A stretch of 11,070 bases of DNA from Bacteroidota bacterium. Lineage in GTDB: Bacteria > Bacteroidota > Bacteroidia > B-17B0 > Aurantibacillaceae. The notes beneath the pieces were generated by a model. The model searched no databases and was not told where the DNA came from. It worked only from the letters and a program-made list of their open reading frames with translations. Where the stretch lies: contig SYEI01000393.1 of NCBI GenBank assembly GCA_005800865.1, positions 1 to 11,070 on the forward strand, read 5' to 3'. This document shows, piece after piece, positions 6,214-11,070 of the stretch; position 1 is the stretch's first letter; the number at the start of each line of letters is the position of its first letter. The translations under genes and the position numbers were made by a program.

Positions 6214-9200
6214 TTAATGAAAATTTCTGCCTCCATGAAATACGTCGTATTGAAACGAAGTACCATTGTTTGACTTAACCATTTCTTTAGCTACTTTTTT
6301 TACTCCCGGAGAACTACTTATAAAGTCAATGCTCTGATCTTCGGAAGCCCGTGCTTCGGTATCACCTATTTGTATTAAAAATCCCGACAGGTCGTAACAT
6401 TTTTTTACAACAATATGTATCACATCACCTTCCTTTTGAACTTTACCTTCCACCATCAATAAACGCGAGTGAACAATTTCTTTGCGGTAAGCATGAAATA
6501 ATTTCTGAAATATAACGAGATTAACAGTACCAGTTTCATCTTCAATAGTTACAAAACAAATACCATTGGCTGTGCTTGGTCTTTGTCTTACCAATAAAAG
6601 CCCCGCTACTCTGATATGATCGCCGTTTGCTTTATTAGCTAAATCACCTGCGGTTATCCCTTTTAATCGTGCTAATTTGTCGCGAGCAAAACTCACAGGA
6701 TGCGCTTTTAAAGAAAGTGTCGTTGACCTATAATCTTCTATCACATGTTCCGATAAATGCATTTCAGGAAGTTGAATATTTTGTTCAATTGAATTATCAG
6801 GCACTTGTCCCGCAAATAAGCCAATAGCATGATCGCTGAGTGCCGCAATCTCCCAAAGTGCTTTTCTTCTGTCGAGACCTATGGAACGAAAGCAATCTGC
6901 ATCAGCTAATTTCTCTAATGCCGATAAAGGAACGCCTGCATCCACCAGCTGAGTGATCCGTTTAAATTTTCCGGCACTAAAAGAAGCAGTTGTATTTCGC
7001 GCAGCCATTAAAATCTGCATATCCGTTTCACGAACGCCTTGAACCTGACGAAATCCCAAACGTAACACATGATATTTGCCTTCTTTTTCTTCTAGTGTAT
7101 TATCCCAATTAGAATAATTAATATCAATTGGTTTTACAACAACGTTATGTTTGCGTGCATCCGAAATTAACTGAGCCGGCTGATAAAAGCCCATAGGCAT
7201 ACTATTGAGGATAGCCGCCGCAAATACATCAGGGAAATAATATTTTAACCAAGACGAAACATAAACTAATAAGGCAAAGCTCGCTGCATGACTTTCGGGG
7301 AAACCATAACTTCCAAAACCTTCTAATTGTTTAAATACACGCCCAGCAAAATCTTCGGTATAACCTCTAGCCATCATACCACTTACTAATTTTTTTCTAA
7401 AATCACTGACCATGCCTTTTGCCTTGAAGGTTGCCATACTTCTTCTTAAAGAATCTGCTTCGGCAGGTGTAAAGCCTGCGGCAACAATGGCAATCTCCAT
7501 CGCTTGTTCTTGAAATAAAGGAACTCCTAAAGTTCTTCCTAAAATATTTCTTAACTCTTCTTTTGGAAATTCTACTTTCTCAAGTCCATCACGCCTTCGT
7601 AAATAAGGATGAACCATATCGCCTTGTATTGGTCCAGGTCTTACGATGGCAACTTCAATTACCAAATCATAAAACACTCTTGGTTTTAAACGAGGCAGCA
7701 TACTCATTTGTGCTCTGCTTTCTATTTGAAACACGCCAATGGTATCTGCTTTGCAAATCATTTCATATACCTTTGCATCGTCTTGCGGAATGTTTGCAAG
7801 CGTTAAATCTAAGTTGTAATGCGATTTACACAAATCAAATGCTTTTCGAATACAGGTAAGCATTCCTAACGCTAATACATCTACTTTCAAAAAACCCAAT
7901 GATTCAATATCATCTTTATTCCATTCGATATTAGTTCTATTCTCCATTCGTGCATTGAGTATAGGACACAAATCGGATAATCGATTTTGTGTAATAATAA
8001 AACCGCCCGTATGTTGCCCCAATTGCCTTGGAAAACCAATATATTGATTAGTGAGATCCAGTACTTTTAGTAAATGTTTATCCTTTGCGCTAAATCCGGT
8101 AGAAGAAACTGTTTTTCCTTCATACCATTCTTCGGTGAATTCCCAACCAGAACCCGACAAGCTATTTACAGCATCCATAGATAAACCCATTGCTTTTGCC
8201 ACATCTCGAACCGCACCTTTGTAATGCTGTTGAGTAACCGTAGCAACAATAGCGGCACGATGCCTACCATATCTTTCATAAATATATTGCATTACTTCTT
8301 CACGCCGTTCGTGTTCAAAGTCTACATCAATATCAGGTGGTTCATCTCTCGCATCACTCATAAAACGACTGAACAATAAATTAAATTTGGAAGGATCTAC
8401 AGAAGTAATTCCTAAACAAAAACACACCGTAGAGTTAGCGGCTGATCCTCTACCCTGACATAAAATATCTTGACTTCGAGCAAATTTCACAAAATCATAC
8501 ACCGTTAAAAAATAAGCTGCATAATCTTTACGTTCGATAAACTCCAATTCATAGTTTATCTGCTTTGTTATTTTCTCAGGAATGTTGTTGTTAAATTTTT
8601 CATTAGCGCCTTTCCATGTAAGATAAATTAATTCTTCCTGTGGTGTTCTGCCTTCGCTAGTAATTTCTTTCGGATAAACATATTTCAACTCACTTAAACA
8701 AAACTGACAAGCATCTGCTATTTTTTTACTATTCTCTATTGCCTCAGGATATTGAGCAAACAAACGAAGCATTTCTTCTTCTGGTTTTAAGTAGCGCTCT
8801 GCATTTTGATATAACTTATATCCAGCATCATAAATGGTACATTTTTCGCGAATACAGGTCAATACATCTTGAAGTTCTCTTCTTATCGGCGCATGATAGT
8901 GAACATCATTCATGGCAACCATAGGAACCATGTATTGTTCGGATAGCTTAGCTAAACGAAATAACTTTTTCCCATCACTTGCCTGGTAGGAACGAATAGC
9001 TCCCAGATATAAGGCATCGCCCAATTCGGTTTTATACTCTTGTAGAGCCAACACAAAATCTTGTTCAAATTCAAACGCAGAGTTTAAAGAAGCTGGAGGA
9101 ATTAAAATAAATTTCAAACCTTTGGCATAGCGATAAACATCTGCCTTATACAAATGACATTCTCCTTTCTCTGCTCGTAAATTCCCTTCTGATAATAAAC

Positions 9201-9468
9201 CCGAAAGGCCCGCATAAGCATCCTTATCAGTTGGGTAAGCCAGTAAACTATAACCATCTAATAATTCTAATCGACATGCGGGAATAATGCGGATAGGTTT
9301 TCCTTTAGCTGCAGTATAAGCTCTTACAATGCCAGCCAGTGTGTTATAATCAGTGATCGCAATTTCTGTATAACCTAAAGCCAATGCACGTTCAACCATT
9401 TCTTCGGGATGCGAACCGCCTCGAAGAAACGTAAAGTTAGTGGTGACTTGTAATTCGGTGTACCTCAT
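6214..9468 (-). CDS. dnaE2: Error-prone DNA polymerase DnaE2 (ImuC)
   Basis: C-family polymerase III alpha paralogue that performs translesion synthesis and damage-induced mutagenesis with ImuA and ImuB. The PHP domain occupies about 1-260, beginning with ELQVTTNFTFLRGGSHPEE (5-23), the DnaE2-type version in which several PHP metal ligands of replicative DnaE are replaced. The palm contains GRGSAANS (339-346), the catalytic PDIDVDF (378-384) and the third catalytic aspartate, Asp530, in LKVDVLALGM. Other conserved blocks are GQHTGGF (484-490), PGPIQGDMVHPYLRRR (611-626) and GFPESHAASFALLVY (722-736). A helix-hairpin-helix region is expected around 840-880 and an OB-fold spans about 951-1030. 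The C-terminus GGRNFH matches the usual DnaE2 ending (SRDFH-like). The length of 1084 is normal for DnaE2 and shorter than replicative DnaE, and no residue key to polymerase activity is missing. The ATG lies 3 bases after the imuB stop, so translation is probably coupled. The SOS operator, if any, would lie upstream of imuA outside the window. Confidence 0.97.
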   Translation of the reverse strand: MRYTELQVTTNFTFLRGGSHPEEMVERALALGYTEIAITDYNTLAGIVRAYTAAKGKPIRIIPACRLELLDGYSLLAYPTDKDAYAGLSGLLSEGNLRAEKGECHLYKADVYRYAKGLKFILIPPASLNSAFEFEQDFVLALQEYKTELGDALYLGAIRSYQASDGKKLFRLAKLSEQYMVPMVAMNDVHYHAPIRRELQDVLTCIREKCTIYDAGYKLYQNAERYLKPEEEMLRLFAQYPEAIENSKKIADACQFCLSELKYVYPKEITSEGRTPQEELIYLTWKGANEKFNNNIPEKITKQINYELEFIERKDYAAYFLTVYDFVKFARSQDILCQGRGSAANSTVCFCLGITSVDPSKFNLLFSRFMSDARDEPPDIDVDFEHERREEVMQYIYERYGRHRAAIVATVTQQHYKGAVRDVAKAMGLSMDAVNSLSGSGWEFTEEWYEGKTVSSTGFSAKDKHLLKVLDLTNQYIGFPRQLGQHTGGFIITQNRLSDLCPILNARMENRTNIEWNKDDIESLGFLKVDVLALGMLTCIRKAFDLCKSHYNLDLTLANIPQDDAKVYEMICKADTIGVFQIESRAQMSMLPRLKPRVFYDLVIEVAIVRPGPIQGDMVHPYLRRRDGLEKVEFPKEELRNILGRTLGVPLFQEQAMEIAIVAAGFTPAEADSLRRSMATFKAKGMVSDFRKKLVSGMMARGYTEDFAGRVFKQLEGFGSYGFPESHAASFALLVYVSSWLKYYFPDVFAAAILNSMPMGFYQPAQLISDARKHNVVVKPIDINYSNWDNTLEEKEGKYHVLRLGFRQVQGVRETDMQILMAARNTTASFSAGKFKRITQLVDAGVPLSALEKLADADCFRSIGLDRRKALWEIAALSDHAIGLFAGQVPDNSIEQNIQLPEMHLSEHVIEDYRSTTLSLKAHPVSFARDKLARLKGITAGDLANKANGDHIRVAGLLLVRQRPSTANGICFVTIEDETGTVNLVIFQKLFHAYRKEIVHSRLLMVEGKVQKEGDVIHIVVKKCYDLSGFLIQIGDTEARASEDQSIDFISSSPGVKKVAKEMVKSNNGTSFQYDVFHGGRNFH

Positions 9469-9471
9469 CTG

Positions 9472-10968
9472 TTATGTAAAAAATCCATGAATAAACCATT
9501 GAGGATTATCTGTATTATAATCACCCGAACGAAATAACCAATAGCGTGCTCCTTCTTCATCTTCCACACAGTAATAATCGCGATACAATCCATCCGTTAT
9601 CCACCATTCTTGTTCGATGCGTTCGGGACCATCTGCTTTTTTTATAGCATGACTTTTCTTTTTATAAATAAATAATAAAGGAGGATAATCAGGCAAGGGT
9701 ACCGACACCTGTATCAATTCGGGAACAGGTAAAATATGTAATGGACGTGGCAGATCCGTGCGCCATTCTGTTGTTGGCTTTTCATTTAGTGAAACTGCTG
9801 TTTTAAAAGAACGTTCGGGCCAGTAATGTGCTTCGGGTAAATAACGATGAATAGCCTGTTCTCCTGTTCTGCCAGCTAAACGATCCAATAATTCTGCAAT
9901 AGCAGATTCCTTAGCGCTACTGATAGTCCATAGTGCATCTTGTGTACTTTGCAACTCTTCTACAATAGAGGCTTCTAAAACAAATAATTCAATTCCTAAA
10001 TCAGGTTCAATCTCTACTATTTTATTTTCAAAAAGTTTAAATAAGTGCAAGGTATTACGCGAAGGCTTACTAGTTCCTATTTGTATTTTTTCAATCAAGC
10101 CATCCAAACGATAGCAGCTTAGTTCACATCGACGTAAACCTTTGCTTTCTTGCTGCAATCTTTCACAAAGCATTTCTAATAATGTTTTAATCGCAATCTC
10201 TATTCCTTCAACTGTTCGTATTGGTTCCAAGCATGGCAATCTTTCTTGGTATGGAACAACAGGAATCACAGGATCCATTATTTCCATTTCCTCACCAAAT
10301 GCTTGCGCTATTCGCTTTAACAAATGTTGTCCAAATCGCCGACGCAAAGCCGTTGTTGGCATTTTAATAAAACTACCAATGGTCTTCAAACCAAGTTTCG
10401 ATAAGCAATCCAAGGCCACAGATTCTAAACGGAGAGCTGCTGATGGCAATAAAAAAATGGCATCCATTTCTTTTCCGGATGAAACAATAGTTCCATTAGT
10501 TCCATACTTTGCAATAGCCCAAGCTACTCCAACAGTATCAGCCATTGCTATTTGAATATGATAACCAAAATTCTCAAAACGCTGTTGTATATCTTGCAAA
10601 TATTTTTCTTCGCCTTTCCACAAATGTGTGCATCCGCTTACATCCAATATTAATACATCTGGCAAGTCGATTGATATAAAAGGTGTGTATCGGATACACC
10701 ATTCGGCAAGAGCCGTTAGTAATTTCAATGGCTGTTCAGTATTGTAATCAAAAATTTGTAACTCTGGGACCAATGCCTTACAATCTGCTACAACCATACC
10801 AACAGAAACGCCTTTTTGCTGAGCAATGTTATTTGTAGCTTTTATAATTCTTCTGTTTCCCTCCTTTAATACTAAAGCAAAAGGAATATCTTTCAGTTCC
10901 AGCTGGCGCCGAAGCATCCAGTCGGTTACCAGATGAGGAAACCATATAGCTACCATGCGCTTGTTCAT
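9472..10968 (-). CDS. imuB: ImuB, Y-family polymerase-like clamp-binding hub protein
   Basis: Catalytically defective Y-family (DinB/UmuC-like) protein that links DnaE2 and ImuA to the sliding clamp. The frame is open to the window edge, but I choose ATG 10968 (MNKRMVAIWFPHLVTDW) because that is where family members begin and because imuA ends at 10970; a TTG at 11028 would force a 20-codon overlap. Numbered from there (498 aa), the palm-like region is at 1-165. The first catalytic aspartate of active Y-family enzymes is replaced in AIWFPHLVTD (7-16). The SIDE motif is replaced by SIDLPDVLILDVSGC (99-113), so polymerase activity is not expected. A helix-hairpin-helix region is at about 188-225 and a little-finger-like region at about 235-335. 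QDALW (343-347) sits where ImuB proteins carry their QxxLF-type clamp-binding motif. The C-terminal part has RLAGRTGEQAIHR (363-375) and ends YWLFRSGDYN...WFIHGFFT, the conserved segment thought to contact partners. Confidence 0.94.
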   Translation of the reverse strand: MNKRMVAIWFPHLVTDWMLRRQLELKDIPFALVLKEGNRRIIKATNNIAQQKGVSVGMVVADCKALVPELQIFDYNTEQPLKLLTALAEWCIRYTPFISIDLPDVLILDVSGCTHLWKGEEKYLQDIQQRFENFGYHIQIAMADTVGVAWAIAKYGTNGTIVSSGKEMDAIFLLPSAALRLESVALDCLSKLGLKTIGSFIKMPTTALRRRFGQHLLKRIAQAFGEEMEIMDPVIPVVPYQERLPCLEPIRTVEGIEIAIKTLLEMLCERLQQESKGLRRCELSCYRLDGLIEKIQIGTSKPSRNTLHLFKLFENKIVEIEPDLGIELFVLEASIVEELQSTQDALWTISSAKESAIAELLDRLAGRTGEQAIHRYLPEAHYWPERSFKTAVSLNEKPTTEWRTDLPRPLHILPVPELIQVSVPLPDYPPLLFIYKKKSHAIKKADGPERIEQEWWITDGLYRDYYCVEDEEGARYWLFRSGDYNTDNPQWFIHGFFT

Positions 10969-10969
10969 A

Positions 10970-11070
10970 CTAACCAGTTTTAAGCGTGATGGTTTGCGGA
11001 ACAATAACAGGTTGGCTGATGTATTCAAAACCTTGCGAAGAATATTGTACTTGCCAATTATCTGGACGCC
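10970..11070 (-). CDS. imuA: ImuA (SulA/RecA-like), C-terminal 32 codons only
   Basis: Reading the minus strand from 11068, a frame stays open for 32 codons (RPDNWQVQYSSQGFEYIS... ending LKTG) and stops at TAG 10972-10970, one base before the imuB ATG. The RPDNWQVQY segment resembles the RNGRPGSWQVEW stretch near the C-terminus of ImuA proteins, and the position directly before imuB is where imuA is found in imuA-imuB-dnaE2 cassettes. ImuA is a RecA-like protein that interacts with ImuB and RecA. The rest of the gene and the promoter lie beyond the right edge. The call rests mainly on gene order plus this short match. Confidence 0.75.
   Translation of the reverse strand, partial: RPDNWQVQYSSQGFEYISQPVIVPQTITLKTG

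Noticed and set aside
10142..10555. Plus-strand 137-codon open frame inside imuB
   Set aside because: It lies antisense to a well-conserved gene, has a low-complexity Ser/Ile-rich composition and resembles no family. It is a shadow frame.

Overview
The window looks like chromosomal DNA of a Bacteroidota (Bacteroidetes) species. It is AT-rich. It carries a gene for a protein with a type IX secretion (T9SS type A) C-terminal sorting domain, which is close to diagnostic of that phylum. It also shows the short, AT-rich translation-initiation regions and dispersed palindromic repeats common there. I see no tRNA, rRNA, CRISPR array, transposase, integrase or phage gene.

Layout. Positions 1-1221 (+) hold the 3' part of an FtsX/LolC-LolE-type ABC transporter permease whose true start lies left of the window. 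Positions 1280-2173 (+) hold a small secreted T9SS-sorted protein gene interrupted by one in-frame TAA at 1466-1468, so it is called a pseudogene (or a base error). It converges on, and directly abuts, an HI0933/YhiN-family FAD-dependent oxidoreductase at 2174-3445 (-). That gene contains a 56-bp palindromic repeat inserted in frame (2951-3006). A second, unrelated structured GC-rich repeat (3499-3594) sits just upstream of its start. Reading away from it on the + strand are an SPFH-domain protein with a C-terminal GYF_2 domain (3670-4779), a strong intrinsic terminator (4792-4827) and a membrane-anchored PlsC/GPAT-like acyltransferase (4869-6200).

The right half (6214-11070, minus strand) is a mutagenic translesion-synthesis cassette in the order imuA (only its last 32 codons are visible), imuB and dnaE2. 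Gaps are 1 nt between imuA and imuB and 3 nt between imuB and dnaE2, so the three are almost certainly co-transcribed and translationally coupled. In this system DnaE2 is the catalytic error-prone polymerase, ImuB is a catalytically defective Y-family protein acting as the clamp-binding hub, and ImuA is a RecA-like partner. The cassette is visibly less AT-rich than the left half in the lines I counted, which fits its reputation as a frequently transferred module.

No clearly new multi-gene system is present. The most noteworthy items are the palindromic repeat that became part of an enzyme's coding sequence, the structured GC-rich element between divergent genes, the nonsense-interrupted T9SS gene, and the SPFH-GYF fusion whose GYF domain is flanked by two identical proline runs. 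There is no stretch longer than 300 bases without a gene. The largest gap is 3446-3669, which contains the 96-bp structured repeat.
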